DNA of 64,000 nucleotides from Methyloceanibacter methanicus (GCF_001723285.1 NZ_LPWG01000013.1:310001-374000); one strand, 5' to 3'; numbered from the stretch's first letter, positions 48,271-59,405 are shown. Made by a program: numbers and translations. Notes: a model not told the origin generated them from the sequence alone.

Positions 48271-49014
48271 CTAGAGCGCGATCTCCTCGAAGATCGGCGC
48301 GTCGGCGTAACGCAAGGCCCGTTCCAGATCCGCCTGCGTTCGAACGGTCCACGCCAGAAGCGGGAGGCCTGCCACGAACTTGGCGATCAGCGGTGCGACG
48401 GCCGGCAGCGCCCGCACATCGTACGCGACAAAATGGGGTCTCGCGAAGACGGATGTGAGGAGATGCCGCATGGCGAAACGCTGCACCATCGAAAGGTGCG
48501 TCTTCGAGACGCCATCGGCGAAACGGCAAGAGACGAGGCCACGGGGCAGGTCCGGGGCATGATGCCGGAACGCCGCGACCGCATGGGGATCGAACGACAT
48601 CACCGCCACCGCGCCGTCATAGCCGGCCAGCAGGTTGGCGATGTTCGCCTCGAACGTGCCGGTGCGGCTGCCGTTGCTCTTGACCTCCAGAAGGAGCGGC
48701 ACCGCGTTGCCGACAAGATCGAGCAGGTCGGGCAGCGACAGGATCCGGTCGCCGCCGTCCTTCAAGGGGATGGTGCGGAGCGTGCCGACGTCACGGGCGG
48801 CCACGGGGCCGCTCTCGTTGGTGAGGCGGTCGAGCGTCATATCGTGAAAGACGACCGGCATGTCGCCGCCGGCCCGCTGCAGATCGACTTCGACGGCGAT
48901 CCCCTTGCGCATGGCCGCCTTCACCGCGGACACGCTGTTCTCGACGATCCCGCGCCCGGCATCGTGAAGACCGCGATGGGCGATCGGCCGCTTCAGCCAG
49001 TAGAGTTCGCCCAT
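48271..49014 (-). CDS. Glycerophosphodiester phosphodiesterase
   Basis: 247 residues. PIAHRGLHDAGRGIVENSVSAVKAAMRKGIAVEVDLQRAGGDMPVVFHDMTLDRLTN contains the catalytic His pair (HRG and FHD) and metal-binding Glu/Asp (EVD). LLEVKSNG supplies another Glu. It hydrolyses glycerophosphodiesters to glycerol-3-phosphate and an alcohol. There is no signal peptide, so it is cytosolic. It starts 33 bases after ridA ends. Confidence 0.93.
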   Translation of the reverse strand: MGELYWLKRPIAHRGLHDAGRGIVENSVSAVKAAMRKGIAVEVDLQRAGGDMPVVFHDMTLDRLTNESGPVAARDVGTLRTIPLKDGGDRILSLPDLLDLVGNAVPLLLEVKSNGSRTGTFEANIANLLAGYDGAVAVMSFDPHAVAAFRHHAPDLPRGLVSCRFADGVSKTHLSMVQRFAMRHLLTSVFARPHFVAYDVRALPAVAPLIAKFVAGLPLLAWTVRTQADLERALRYADAPIFEEIAL

Positions 49015-49047
49015 ATGCGCCCTCGCTCGCGCGTAGCCTTGTCGCGA

Positions 49048-49511
49048 CTAGTCTATGGCGAACACCGCATCGATCTCGACCGCGGCGTTCAGGGGGAGCT
49101 CGAGCAGCCGACGGCGATCCGCGTATGACGGCCCTTATCGCCGAGAATTTCAACCAGGAGGTCCGATGCGCCGTTGATCACTTTGGGATGGTCGGCGAAG
49201 TCGGGGGTGGCGCTCACAAAGCCGTTCAAACGCAAGAGCTGGGTGATCCGGTCGAGGTCGCCGAGGGCCGTCTTGGCTTGCGCCAGGATGTTCAGGGCGC
49301 AGAGCTTGGCCGCGTCTTGACCGGCCTCCAAGGCCACGTCGCGCCCAAGGTGTCCCGTGACTGCGATTGCACCGTCCTTCATAGGCAACTGCCCGGAAAT
49401 CAGGAGCTGGCCGTTCATATGGACGAAGGGAACATAGGTCGCGATGGCCGGCTTCGGTTCGGGCAGAACCAGGTCCAGGGCTTTGATGCGCGCCTCGATC
49501 GTTCCTGCCAT
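49048..49511 (-). pseudogene. ridA: RidA family enamine/imine deaminase (one frameshift)
   Basis: ATG 49511 has GGAGG upstream. The sequence (RIKALDLVLPEPKPAIATYVPFVHMNGQLLISGQLP, ALNILAQAKTALGDLDRITQLLRLNGFV) is of the RidA type. The frame breaks near 49101: adding one G turns GCS-stop into SELPLNAAVEIDAVFAID and the TAG at 49048, the conserved end with the catalytic-site region. Repaired length is about 154. RidA hydrolyses reactive 2-aminoacrylate. It heads the GDPD-GNAT group. Confidence 0.87.
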
Positions 49512-49713
49512 GATTCCTCCAATACTCGACGTTACCGTTACAGTTGAGCAAATCGCCTTATCCCGCAAGGCTGTCACGCCAAATTCGCGCCGGAACCGGC
49601 CGGGACGAGGCGCGTCCGGCCTCTTGCCGGACCGAAGCGATAGTGACAAGAATTACGCCCTGTACAGGGCAGTTTGGTTGCCGCCCACCACGCAGCTTGA
49701 GAATGCCGAAGAA

Positions 49714-50559
49714 ATGATACGCGCCAAAGGCCGTTTGCTGCCAATCCTTGTTTTTCTCGCCACGTGGGGCATGTCCCATGAGGCCAGTGCGATCGCCGCC
49801 AGCAATCTGGCGCCCCACCGGGCGATCTACGAAATGTCCCTGGGCGAAGCCCGCTCGGGCTCGAGCATCAGCGCGATCGACGGGCGCATGGTGTTCGAAT
49901 TCACCGGATCCTCCTGCGACGGCTATTCGCTCAACATGCGCATGGTCACGCAGATGACCGATTCCCAAGGGGAATCCAATCTCTCCGATTTGCGATCCTC
50001 GACCTGGGAGCAGGGCAACGGCAAGAAGTTCCGGTTTCAGTCGGCGCAGTATCTGAACGACAAGCTCGGGGAGGTGACCATGGGCCGGGCCGTCCGCGGC
50101 ACGCCGGACGACAGCGTGACGGTGCGGCTGAGCCAGCCGGTGCGCGACGAACTCGATCTGGCGGAGCCGGTCCTTTTCCCGACGCAACACAGCCTTGCTC
50201 TGATCGAGCGTGCCGTCACCGGCAAGACCGTGTTCCAGGCGAAGGTCTATGACGGCTCGGAAAAGGGCCAAAAAGTCTACGACACGACCGCTTTCATCGG
50301 TAAAAGAGTGAGGCCGGGCAGCGACCGCGACCGGCTCGAGAAGGTGGCGCAGGAGAAGAAGCTCGGCGAGCTACCGTCGTGGCCGATTTCGATCGGCTAT
50401 TTCGACCTGACCGATGGAGATCTCACCCCGAGCTATCAAATCGATTTCCGGCTTTATGAGAACGGCGTTAGCCGCGATTTGCTCATCGACTATGGCGAGT
50501 TCACGGTCCAGGGCAGGCTGACATCTCTGGAGTATTTGAAGGAAAAGCAGTGTAAATAG
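49714..50559 (+). CDS. eipB: EipB-like periplasmic envelope protein (DUF1849)
   Basis: 281 residues from ATG 49714, followed by a signal peptide ([19 protein letters not shown]). The DUF1849 pattern is clear: [67 protein letters not shown], and a C-terminal LEYLKEKQC. The two Cys (SSC and KQC) match the disulphide of Brucella EipB, a beta-spiral protein needed for envelope integrity. It is divergent from ridA. Confidence 0.9.
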   Translation: MIRAKGRLLPILVFLATWGMSHEASAIAASNLAPHRAIYEMSLGEARSGSSISAIDGRMVFEFTGSSCDGYSLNMRMVTQMTDSQGESNLSDLRSSTWEQGNGKKFRFQSAQYLNDKLGEVTMGRAVRGTPDDSVTVRLSQPVRDELDLAEPVLFPTQHSLALIERAVTGKTVFQAKVYDGSEKGQKVYDTTAFIGKRVRPGSDRDRLEKVAQEKKLGELPSWPISIGYFDLTDGDLTPSYQIDFRLYENGVSRDLLIDYGEFTVQGRLTSLEYLKEKQCK

Positions 50560-50900
50560 TCAGAGCACGGATCATCGCCTTCACGGCCGCTTCGAACGCG
50601 GATTTGACCCCGTCCGGCGGGCTGCCGAAGTCCCAAATTGGGTCAGAGATTTCTGCGAAATTCCGCTCCGCTTCAGAGTTTAGTTACGGGTTGAAGGCGA
50701 TAGTGCCCGAAACCATAAGGGGCGATGACACCATGTTTTGGAGGACAAGATCAATTTCCGTGGAGGCGCGCGCACCGGACTTCAGCGCCCTACAGGCGCC
50801 ATTGGCGTCGTCCATTCGGCCGCCGGTGACGCCAAAGCCTATGGCGTATGGTAGCCAGATCGCGGATCGTGACGGACCAGAATCGCCAGGACCGACGCCG
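50560..50900. other. 341-bp upstream region of divK
   Basis: No gene is recognised; the frame open across it is an upstream extension of divK. A GANTC site (GAATC, 50880-50884), the CcrM methylation target, lies just before the divK start. No clear CtrA box (TTAA-N7-TTAA) is seen. Confidence 0.45.
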
Positions 50901-51275
50901 ATGACGAAGACAGTGCTGATTGTCGAGGACAACGAGCTCAATATGAAGCTGTTCCACGACCTGCTCGACGCGCATGGCTATCGGACGCTTCAAACCCGCA
51001 ACGGCGTCGAAGCGCTGGAGCTGGCGCGCGAGCACCGTCCAGACCTCATTCTCATGGACATTCAGCTGCCGGAAGTGTCGGGTCTCGAAGTCACGAAGTG
51101 GTTGAAAGAGGACGATCAGCTGAGAGACATTCCCGTCGTTGCCGTGACGGCGTTCGCCATGAAAGGCGACGAAGAGCGGATCCGGGAAGGGGGCTGCGAG
51201 GCCTATATCTCCAAGCCGATTTCCGTGATGATGTTTCTGGACACCGTCAAGCAATTCATTGGTGAGGCGCGTTAG
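50901..51275 (+). CDS. divK: Cell-cycle response regulator DivK
   Basis: 124 residues, a single receiver domain: [23 protein letters not shown], phospho-acceptor in [40 protein letters not shown], and YISKPISV. DivK controls CckA/CtrA signalling through DivJ and PleC. The short product and the location 5 bases before pleD give high confidence. ATG 50901 is preferred over a long upstream extension. Confidence 0.95.
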   Translation: MTKTVLIVEDNELNMKLFHDLLDAHGYRTLQTRNGVEALELAREHRPDLILMDIQLPEVSGLEVTKWLKEDDQLRDIPVVAVTAFAMKGDEERIREGGCEAYISKPISVMMFLDTVKQFIGEAR

Positions 51276-51280
51276 AGGCC

Positions 51281-52654
51281 ATGACGGCGCGGGTTCTCAT
51301 CGTCGACGATATGCTGGCCAATTTGAAGCTGCTCGAAGCGCGGCTCGTGGCCGAGTATTTCGAGGTCCGGACGGCAAGCAACGGCGCCGAGGCCCTGGAG
51401 CTTTGCGACCGCGACCTGCCGGATGTGATTCTGCTCGACGTCATGATGCCCGGCATGGACGGGTTCGAAGTCTGCCGGCGGCTCAAGGCGGATCTTCGGA
51501 CGCAGCATATTCCGGTCGTGATGGTCACGGCGCTCGATCATCCAAACGACTTGCTCAAGGGCCTCGAGGCCGGCGCCGACGATTTTCTGACAAAGCCCGT
51601 CAACGATCTGGCGTTGATCACCCGGGTCAAGAATCTGGCGCGGCTCAAGCTTCTCACCGACGAAATGCTCATGAGGGCCTCCACGGAGGAGCAGATGGGC
51701 TTTGCCGCGGCGATGGGCGGAGAGGTTGTCGAAGCGGGCCGAAGCGGCCGGATCCTCTTGGTCGAAGACCGGGAAGGCGCCGCCGCGCGTATGGTCGATG
51801 CTTTGAAGGCGGACAACGACGTCGTGCATCTGACGGATCCGGCCGAGGCGCTGCTTGGCGCGCCGGATGGGAACTACGACCTTCTGATCGTGAGTCTGAA
51901 CCTGCAGAACGCGGACGGGCTGCGCCTGTGCTCGCAGTTGCGCTCGCTCGACCGGACGCGGCATCTGCCGATCATGATCGTGGTGGAGCCCGGCGAGGAA
52001 GACCGGCTGCATCGCGGGCTCGACATGGGCGTCAACGATTACATCGTGCGTCCCGTCAGCACGAGCGAACTTCTTGCGCGGGTGCGCACTCAGGTGAAGC
52101 GGAAACGCTACACGGACTTCCTGCGCTCGCGGCTGGAGCAGACCGTGGAGATGGCGGTGCTCGACCCGCTCACGGCCCTGCATAACCGGCGCTATCTGAG
52201 CAATCACCTGGACACGCTCTTCCAAGAGTCCGCCGATCGCGGCCGTGCGCTCTCGGTCCTGCTGATCGACGTGGATCACTTCAAGGCGATCAACGATACG
52301 CACGGCCATGACGCTGGCGACGACGTCTTGCGGGAACTGGCCTTACGGCTTCGGCGCAATATCCGGGGCATCGACCTTGCCTGCCGGCTCGGCGGCGAGG
52401 AGTTCGTGGTGGTCATGCCGGACACGAGTCTCGACAGCGCCTATTTGGTCGGTGAGCGCCTCCGGCAATGTATCGCCGCGGCACCCTTTATCGTGGGAGC
52501 CCACGACCGGCCGATCAGTGTCACGGCCAGCATGGGGGTGGCCGCACTCGAATACGAAACCGATACGCCCGACCTCATCATGAAGCGGGCGGACCAGGCC
52601 CTCTATTGCGCCAAGCGCGACGGTCGCAACCGGGTCGTCGCCGACGCCGCCTGA
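51281..52654 (+). CDS. pleD: Diguanylate cyclase response regulator PleD
   Basis: 457 residues: receiver 1 (about 1-125, acceptor Asp in DVILLDVMMPGMDGFEV), receiver 2 (about 150-275), and a GGDEF domain (about 290-455) with the active motif reading GGEEF in CRLGGEEFVVVMPD. An RxxD-type inhibitory site is not obvious. PleD makes cyclic di-GMP at the swarmer-to-stalked transition. The order divK-pleD matches Caulobacter. Confidence 0.96.
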   Translation: MTARVLIVDDMLANLKLLEARLVAEYFEVRTASNGAEALELCDRDLPDVILLDVMMPGMDGFEVCRRLKADLRTQHIPVVMVTALDHPNDLLKGLEAGADDFLTKPVNDLALITRVKNLARLKLLTDEMLMRASTEEQMGFAAAMGGEVVEAGRSGRILLVEDREGAAARMVDALKADNDVVHLTDPAEALLGAPDGNYDLLIVSLNLQNADGLRLCSQLRSLDRTRHLPIMIVVEPGEEDRLHRGLDMGVNDYIVRPVSTSELLARVRTQVKRKRYTDFLRSRLEQTVEMAVLDPLTALHNRRYLSNHLDTLFQESADRGRALSVLLIDVDHFKAINDTHGHDAGDDVLRELALRLRRNIRGIDLACRLGGEEFVVVMPDTSLDSAYLVGERLRQCIAAAPFIVGAHDRPISVTASMGVAALEYETDTPDLIMKRADQALYCAKRDGRNRVVADAA

Positions 52655-53271
52655 GCCATTCAACTTCCGCGGCGCTTTGCCCGCGATCGGCACCGAATCA
52701 CTTGGGTGAGGCTCCAAATGGCCGCTCGGGGCGCCGAGAGCCGATTTCGCCCTAAATTCCGACTTGATACCCCAGCTTAGGGTCAATGCTTAACGCTTTA
52801 CACTACCAGGGAATTTATCGTATTAATCAATTGGCAACGATTGATTTGGTTCCCGTTGCCGCCGTTTATATGCTTTGAGTTAGTTCCAAATGCGCCGTGT
52901 GGAAGGCGACATGGGAACACAGACGCAAGGCGTTCGCCTTCGTGGCTGTTATCTCGTCCTTCCACCAGTGAACAACCCTGCGGAATGCTCAGGTCCGCCG
53001 CATCTCCTGCGTCCGTGGGGTTTGGCCGGTCGGGGCGCGGTAGAGTGGCCTCCTCGTTAGCGCCGCGTGTCGACCGGCCACCACCTTTGGCGGACTGCCT
53101 TATGGGCGGATCGAACACTCCAACACTTCGCTGGATTTGACACCGGGCGCTTCTGTCATGGCGCGGCGTCACGCGATTGCGCGTTCGAATTCGCCAAGCG
53201 CTTTTCGGTGCATCGGATGCGCGTGCGCGACCGGTCCCAATCGCTTGCAGGGCGCTGATCGCCCCGACAGA
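52655..53271. other. 617-bp gap between pleD and rpmG, no gene recognised
   Basis: Two frames of about 100 and 125 codons on opposite strands have unusual composition and no recognisable product; I do not call them. A small inverted repeat AATCAAT/ATTGATT with an 8-base loop lies near 52826-52847 in an AT-rich patch. No tRNA or known RNA motif is seen. An unannotated small RNA remains possible. Confidence 0.4.
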
Positions 53272-53439
53272 TTATTTGATCTTGGTTTCCTTGAACTCGA
53301 CATGCTTGCGCACGACGGGATCGTATTTCTTGAAGACCATCTTTTCGGTCTGATTGCGCGGGTTCTTCTTGGTCACGTAGAAGTAACCGGTGCCGGCGGT
53401 GCTCAAGAGCTTGATCTTTTGGGTGACGGGCTTCGCCAT
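53272..53439 (-). CDS. rpmG: 50S ribosomal protein L33
   Basis: 55 residues, [20 protein letters not shown], then [20 protein letters not shown] and [13 protein letters not shown]. This is the Cys-free form (no CxxC zinc ribbon), so it does not bind zinc. ATG 53439 is the standard start. Confidence 0.97.
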   Translation of the reverse strand: MAKPVTQKIKLLSTAGTGYFYVTKKNPRNQTEKMVFKKYDPVVRKHVEFKETKIK

Positions 53440-53546
53440 TATCGTCCTCGGATGAAACTGTCGGGATGTTGCGCGGGACCTTCTGGTCCGCGTCAAGTTG
53501 CGCGAAACCTAATGTTTCGCGGGCGGAAGTCAAGCTGAGCCGTACC

Positions 53547-53978
53547 CTAGGCCGATGGCGGTGCCAGCCGGTCTCCGATCTCTTCCTTGTAGTCGGGGTC
53601 GAACCCGTGCATCAGAAGCGCCCATTGCAGCGAGACCAGCATGCCCTTGATGGGGGCGAGGACCGCCAGCGCGACCAGGATCGTCATGGGTAGCCAGATG
53701 GCGGCGTGAAGCCATAGGGGCGGGCGGAAGGCCATTTCAACCGCAAGCACGAGGCTGACGATCACGTGGCCGACAATGACGATCGTGAAATAGGCCGGGG
53801 CATCGTCGGCGCGATGATGATGCAAGGCCTCGCCGCATTCCGGGCAATGGTCGGCGACTTTCAGATAGCGCGAAAACAGTGAACCAACGCCGCAGGCCGG
53901 GCATTTCATCAGCGCGCCTCGCAGAAGCGATTGCTGCAAGGGGCGTTCGCCCGTCGACTGGCCTGCATGGTCTGACAT
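53547..53978 (-). CDS. DUF983 zinc-ribbon membrane protein
   Basis: 143 residues from ATG 53978. A cytosolic zinc ribbon (MKCPACGVGSLF, DHCPECGEAL) precedes two TM helices (AYFTIVIVGHVIVSLVLAVEMAF, WLPMTILVALAVLAPIKG). The DUF983 family is widespread in alphaproteobacteria and unassigned. It lies just after rnr on the same strand. Confidence 0.9.
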   Translation of the reverse strand: MSDHAGQSTGERPLQQSLLRGALMKCPACGVGSLFSRYLKVADHCPECGEALHHHRADDAPAYFTIVIVGHVIVSLVLAVEMAFRPPLWLHAAIWLPMTILVALAVLAPIKGMLVSLQWALLMHGFDPDYKEEIGDRLAPPSA

Positions 53979-54068
53979 GTCCTGCGTTCCTCTCACTTTG
54001 CCCGGGCAAATTGCCCAACACTATCGGCGTTTCATGTTACCGGCGCTCCAAGTTACCGGTATCACAAG

Positions 54069-56531
54069 TCACCGGCGCTTCTTGGACCGTCCGCCTCGGG
54101 GCGGGCCGCCGCTTCGCGAACCGCCTCGACCGCCCCGCTTGCTCCGATCGGGGCCAGGCGACCGCCGCCGGCTCCCAGACGTAGCGATCTTGCGTCCCTC
54201 GCTCAACATGTCAAATCGTAGCGCACCGGCGGTCGGGATGGCTTCGACCAGGCGGACCTCGACAGGATCGCCGAGCTGGTAGGCCAGCCCCGTGTCTTCG
54301 CCGACCAGGGCCTGGCGCACCTCGTCATGGTAGAAATATTCATGGCCAATGGCCGAGGCGGGCACAAACCCATCGGCGCCGGTTTCGGCCAGGCGTACGA
54401 ACAGGCCGGAGCGCACAAGTCCCGAGACCTTCGCCGGGAACGAGGCCCCGATACGGTCTGCGAGATAGGCGGCGATGAGCCGGTCCACCGTATCGCGTTC
54501 GGCCGCCATCGCGCGCCGCTCCGTATCGGAAATGGCGGCGGAGACCTCCTCCAGCTCGTCGATCTCCTTGTCGGTCAGCCCGCCTTCGCCGAGGCCGAAA
54601 GCGCGGATCAGGGCGCGATGCACGACCAGGTCGGCGTAGCGCCGGATCGGGGAGGTGAAATGGGCGTAGCGGCGGAGGTTCAAGCCGAAATGGCCGAGAT
54701 TGCGCGGGTTGTACTCGGCTTGGCTTTGGCTCCGCAGAACCACCTCGGCCACGAGCTCGGCGTGGGCGATTTGCGTGTCTCGGCAAGGATGCGGTTGAAC
54801 TGCGCGGGCTTGAGCGTGCCGGCCTTCGCGAGCTTCATGTCGATCGTCGCCAGGAACTCGCCGAGCGCACGAGCTTCTCCTTCGAAGGCGCGTCATGGAT
54901 GCGGTAGACCAGCGGCGACCGTTTGGTTTCGAGCGCTTCGGCGGCGGCCACGTTCGCTTGGATCATGAACTCCTCGATCAGCCGGTGGGCGTCGAGGCGC
55001 GGCGGCGTCGCGATGGCCCGGACCCGGCCTTCGTCATCGAGCAGGATCTTGCGTTCGGGCAGGTCGAGTTCCAGCGGTCCGCGTGCCTTCCGGGCTTTGT
55101 CGAGGCTCCCATAGGCGCCCCAGAGCGGGCGCAGCACCGTGTCGAGCAGCGGCCCCGTCGCTTCGTCGGTGCGGCCGTCGATGGCCGCTTGGGCCTGTTC
55201 GTAGGACAGGCTCGCCGCCGACCGCATCAGGGCGCGGAAGAAGCGATGGCTCTTCTTGTGGCCGTTCTTGTCGAAGATCATGCGCACGGCGAGGCAGGGG
55301 CGGGGGACACCCTCTTTCAGGGAGCACAGCTCGTTCGAGATGCGCTCCGGCAGCATGGGGACGACGCGGTCGGGGAAGTACACCGAGTTGCCGCGCTTGC
55401 GCGCTTCCCTGTCGAGGGCGCTCCCCGGCGTGACGTAGTGCGCCACGTCGGCAATGGCGACGACGACGGTCCAGCCGCCCTCGTTGCCCGGGTCGGTGTC
55501 CGGTTCGGCGAACACCGCATCGTCATGGTCGCGGGCGTCCACGGGGTCGATGGTGATGAGCGGGGTGTTGCGGAGATCGCGCGCGCGCCAAGTTCGACCT
55601 CCTTGGCGGCGTCGGCTTCGGCGCTGACGTCCGACGGAAACACGTCCGGGATGCCGTGGGCATGGAGAGCGATCAGGCTGATGGCCTGCTGGGCCTCCGG
55701 GTTCCCGAGACGCGCGACAACGCGGGCCGTGGGAACGCCGTATCGCGCCGAGCGGGCAATTTCGAAGCGCACCAGTTCCCCGTTTTCGGCATCGTCGGTG
55801 GAGCCCTGCGGCACCGTCCATTCCTTCAGCTGCTTCTTGTCGATGGGATCGATGACGCCGCGCCCGCCCGACAGGGACCGGAAGATGCCGAGCAGGCTGC
55901 GCGCGGTGGTGCGCGGCAGCTTCTTGATGGTCCGGGCATGATAGGGGTAGTCGGCATCCGCACTCTGGGTGGTGATCCGGGCGAGGACGCGATCGCCGAC
56001 GCCAGGGGTTGCTGCGAGATTGCCCCGGCCTTCGACCATCAGGATCTTGGGCGCAGGGCCGGATTCGTCGTCCCAGGTGGCGGGACGCGCGATGAACTCG
56101 CCGTCCTCGTCGCGGGTGTAGATCTCCAGCACGGTGACCGAGGGCAGGAGGCCGGGGCGCGCGAGTTTGCGCCGCGAGCCGGCCAACTGGCCATCCTCGG
56201 TCATCTCGCGCAGGAGCGATTTCAGAGCGATCCGGTCCGCGCCTTTGATTCCGAACGCCCGGGCGATCTCACGTTTTCCGGCCTTGGCCGACGTGGTCTC
56301 CAGGAATTCGAGGATCTCTTTCTTGGAAGGCAGGCCCGTCTTCGCGGCGGCCTTTTTTCCCGATGCCGGCTTGTTTCCCGGTGTCGGCTTGCCGCCCGCG
56401 GGGGCCCTCTTCTTCCCAGGCGATTTCGTTTTCGCAGGGGTCTTGGCTTTGGCCTTCGTCTTGGCCGTGGTCTTGGGTCTTCCGGCGGAAGTGGTCTTCT
56501 TGGGCGGGGCAGTCTTCTTGGATGTGGCCAC
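54069..56531 (-). pseudogene. rnr: Ribonuclease R (three frameshifts)
   Basis: GTG 56531 starts a Lys/Ala/Pro-rich tail, then the RNase R N-terminal domain (ILEFLETTSAKAGKREIARAFGIKGADRIALKSLL). One base added near 55594 restores ADLRNTPLITIDPVDARDHDDAVFAE (catalytic Asp cluster). One near 54866 joins KLVALGEFLATIDMKLAKAG. One near 54778 leads to AHAELVAEVVLRSQSQAEYNP and FTSPIRRYADLVVHRAL. An S1 domain (PAKVSGLVRSGLFVRL) and an Arg/Gly tail close it. It degrades structured RNA 3'-5'. It lies 9 bases after topA, which is upstream. Such a core gene is unlikely to be dead. Confidence 0.92.
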
Positions 56532-56540
56532 GTTCGCCGC

Positions 56541-59180
56541 TTAGCTGGCCGCCTCGTCGGCGGCCTCCTTGGACGGGGCGCTCTTGCGCGTGGGCTTCTT
56601 CGCGGTGCCCTTCTTCGCAGCCGTCTTCTTGGCCGCCTTCTTTTTGGCGGGGGCCTTCTTCGCGGCCTTCTTCTTGGCGGGGCCCTTGGCCGCGCGTGCC
56701 GCTATCAAGGCCACGGCGTCGTCCAGGGTGATGTCCTCAGGGGCACGGTCGCCCGGGATGGTGGCGTTGACCTTCTCGTGTTTGACGTAGGGCCCGTAGC
56801 GCCCGTTCAATACCTGGACCTTGCCGCCGGCTTCGGGGTGTTCGCCAAGCTCCTTGATGACGCTGGCGCCGCGCTGGGCGCCTTTCGCGGCTTTTTCGGC
56901 CAGGAGCGTGATGGCGCGGTTCGCGCCCACCTCGAAGACCTCTTCCGGCGTCGACAGGCTCGCATATTTGCCGTCGCACTGGACGTAAGGACCGAACCGG
57001 CCATACCCGGCCGTGATCGGCTTTCCCGACTCGGGGTGAATGCCGACCTCGCGGGGGAGCGACAGCAGCGAAAGCGCGCGTTCCAGATCGATCGCGTCCG
57101 GATCGGTTCCTTTGGGAATGGAGGCGCGTTTGGGTTTCTCGCTGCCTTCGGCTTCGCCTAGCTGAATGTACGGCCCGAACCGGCCCGTGCGGATGCTGAC
57201 TTCGAAACCGGTCTCCGGATCGAGGCCGAGCACCTTGCCGTCGGCAAAGGCGGCCTTTCTCGCCCGTCTCGCGAGCTGCCGCGTGTACCGGCAATCCGGA
57301 TAGTTGGAGCAGCCGACAAAGGCGCCGAACTTGCCCACCTTGAGGCTGAGCTGACCGTCCTTGCAGGACGGGCAGGCGCGCGGGTTGCCGTCGCCGGTGT
57401 CCGGGAAGATGTGCGGCCCCAGCAGGTCGTTCAGCGCGTCGAGCACCTGCGCGATGCGCAAATCGCCGATGTCGTTCACCGCACCAATGAAGTCGCGCCA
57501 GAACTCGCGCAGCACGTCCTTCCACTCGAGCGTGCCGGCGGAAATCAGATCGAGCTTCTCTTCCAGGTCGGCGGTGAAGTCGTACTCCACGTAACGCTGG
57601 AAGAAGCTCTCGAGGAACGCGGTGACAAGCCGGCCCTTGTCTTCGGGGAAGAGGCGCTTCTTGTCGATGCGCACATATTCGCGCTCGCGCAGCACGTTCA
57701 GCGTGGCCGCATAGGTGGACGGGCGGCCGATGCCGAGCTCTTCCATCTTCTTGATGAGGGTCGCTTCGGAGTAGCGGGGCGGCGGCTCGGTGAAATGCTG
57801 CTTGGCTTCCACAGCACGCGGATCGAGGCTCTCGCCTTGGGAGAGCGCCGGCAGCGAACCGTCCTCGCCGACCGCGTCGTCGACCCCTTCCTCGTAGATC
57901 TTGAGGAATCCGTCGAAGCGGATGACCGAGCCGGTGGCGCGGACCCCGTAGGGCTTTCCGTCCGACCCGGCCACATCGATATCAACCGTCGTGCGTTCGA
58001 TCTCCGCGCTTGCCGCCTGGCTTGCAAGCGTGCGCTGCCAGATGAGCTTGTAGAGCTTTAGGGCGTCCGGCTGGAGGTAACGGCTGACCTCGTCGGGCGC
58101 CTTGCTGAAGTCGGTGGGCCGGATGGCCTCATGGGCTTCCTGCGCGTTCTTGGCCTTGGTCGAATATTGGCGCGGGGAAGACGGCACGTAGCGCGATCCG
58201 TAAAGGCCGCTCACCAGCGCGCGGACTTGCGAGACGGCTTCGGGCACGATCTGCACGCCGTCGGTTCTCATATAGGTGATGAGGCCTTCGGTCATGCCAC
58301 CCAAGTCCACGCCTTCGTAGAGCCGTTGGGCGACCTGCATGGTCTGGCGCGGGCTGAAGCCGAGCTTGCGCGAGGCCTCTTGCTGGAGCGTGGACGTGGT
58401 GAACGGGGCGGCGGGGTTTCGCTTCTGAGACTTGCTCTCGATGTTCCCGACCGTGTAGCGCCCGCCCTCGAGCGCGGCCTTCAGGGCGCTGGCCGTCTCC
58501 TCGTCGGGGACGTCGAACTTGCCGAGTTTCTGCCCGTCCGCCGAGACGAGGCGCGCGGCGAGCGTCTCGTTCTTGGCCGTCGCGAGGCTCGCGGTGATCG
58601 ACCAGTATTCCTGGGCGACGAATTTCTCGATCTCCAGCTCCCGCTCGCACACAAGCCGCAGCGCCACGGACTGAACCCGGCCGGCGGACCGGGCGCCGGG
58701 AAGCTTGCGCCACAGGACGGGGGAGAGCGTGAAGCCCACGAGATAGTCGAGGGCGCGGCGGGCGAGATAGGCGTTGACCAGCGGCTCGTCGATCGCGCGG
58801 GGGTTCTGCATCGCATCGCGGATCGCATCCTTGGTCACCGCATTGAAGACGACGCGCTCGACGGGGATCTTGCCGAGCAGCTTCTTCCGCTCCAACACCT
58901 GCAGCACGTGCCAGGAGATGGCCTCGCCTTCGCGGTCGGGGTCGGTCGCGAGAATGAGCTTATCGGCGCCCTTGACCGCCTGGGCGATCTCGTTGAGCCG
59001 TTTCGCCGACTTTGGATCGACGTCCCAGTGCATCTCGAAGTCGTTGTCTGGCAGCACGGAGCCGTTCTTCGACGGCAGATCGCGCACGTGGCCATAGGAA
59101 GCCAGCACCCGGTAATCGGACCCGAGATACTTGTTGATGGTTTTGGCCTTGGCCGGCGATTCGACGATGACGATGTTCAT
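56541..59180 (-). CDS. topA: DNA topoisomerase I
   Basis: 879 residues. The Toprim domain is N-terminal (MNIVIVESPAKAKTINKYLG, ATDPDREGEAISWH). The active Tyr is in GLITYMRTDGVQI. CPSCKDGQLSLKVGKFGAFVGCSNYPDCRYT is a Topo_C zinc finger, followed by several partial repeats (GRFGPYIQLGE, YGRFGPYVQC, NGRYGPYVKH). The last 60 residues are a Lys/Ala-rich tail. It relaxes negative supercoils. Confidence 0.97.
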   Translation of the reverse strand: MNIVIVESPAKAKTINKYLGSDYRVLASYGHVRDLPSKNGSVLPDNDFEMHWDVDPKSAKRLNEIAQAVKGADKLILATDPDREGEAISWHVLQVLERKKLLGKIPVERVVFNAVTKDAIRDAMQNPRAIDEPLVNAYLARRALDYLVGFTLSPVLWRKLPGARSAGRVQSVALRLVCERELEIEKFVAQEYWSITASLATAKNETLAARLVSADGQKLGKFDVPDEETASALKAALEGGRYTVGNIESKSQKRNPAAPFTTSTLQQEASRKLGFSPRQTMQVAQRLYEGVDLGGMTEGLITYMRTDGVQIVPEAVSQVRALVSGLYGSRYVPSSPRQYSTKAKNAQEAHEAIRPTDFSKAPDEVSRYLQPDALKLYKLIWQRTLASQAASAEIERTTVDIDVAGSDGKPYGVRATGSVIRFDGFLKIYEEGVDDAVGEDGSLPALSQGESLDPRAVEAKQHFTEPPPRYSEATLIKKMEELGIGRPSTYAATLNVLREREYVRIDKKRLFPEDKGRLVTAFLESFFQRYVEYDFTADLEEKLDLISAGTLEWKDVLREFWRDFIGAVNDIGDLRIAQVLDALNDLLGPHIFPDTGDGNPRACPSCKDGQLSLKVGKFGAFVGCSNYPDCRYTRQLARRARKAAFADGKVLGLDPETGFEVSIRTGRFGPYIQLGEAEGSEKPKRASIPKGTDPDAIDLERALSLLSLPREVGIHPESGKPITAGYGRFGPYVQCDGKYASLSTPEEVFEVGANRAITLLAEKAAKGAQRGASVIKELGEHPEAGGKVQVLNGRYGPYVKHEKVNATIPGDRAPEDITLDDAVALIAARAAKGPAKKKAAKKAPAKKKAAKKTAAKKGTAKKPTRKSAPSKEAADEAAS

Positions 59181-59405
59181 TGGGATGTTCCTAGCCGCGC
59201 GAGTGGCGCGCAGCCAAGGGGGAATTTCGGATTCGGCCCCCAGACTCGAGGGCGAAAATGGTGTCTCGATCAGCCGCTGTCAAATTCGGGCCGAGATCGA
59301 TTGACAAGCAACAAGTGTATATAATACTAGTCCGCAACCGGAGAGAGAAGGAAGAGACTCTGTGGGACGCGGGGCCGCGGCCGCCGATATCTTGGAAATT
59401 TGGAC

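Noticed and set aside
52798..53172. Frames of about 100-125 codons between pleD and rpmG
   Set aside because: They overlap on opposite strands, have no ribosome site and no recognisable product.
54341..54786. Alternative frames inside rnr as separate genes
   Set aside because: They are shadow frames; the RNase R motifs continue in one protein once three bases are restored.
59301..59325. TTGACA and TATAAT near the topA upstream gap
   Set aside because: The spacer is only 13 bases, too short for a sigma-70 promoter; the gap surely contains promoters but I cannot place them.
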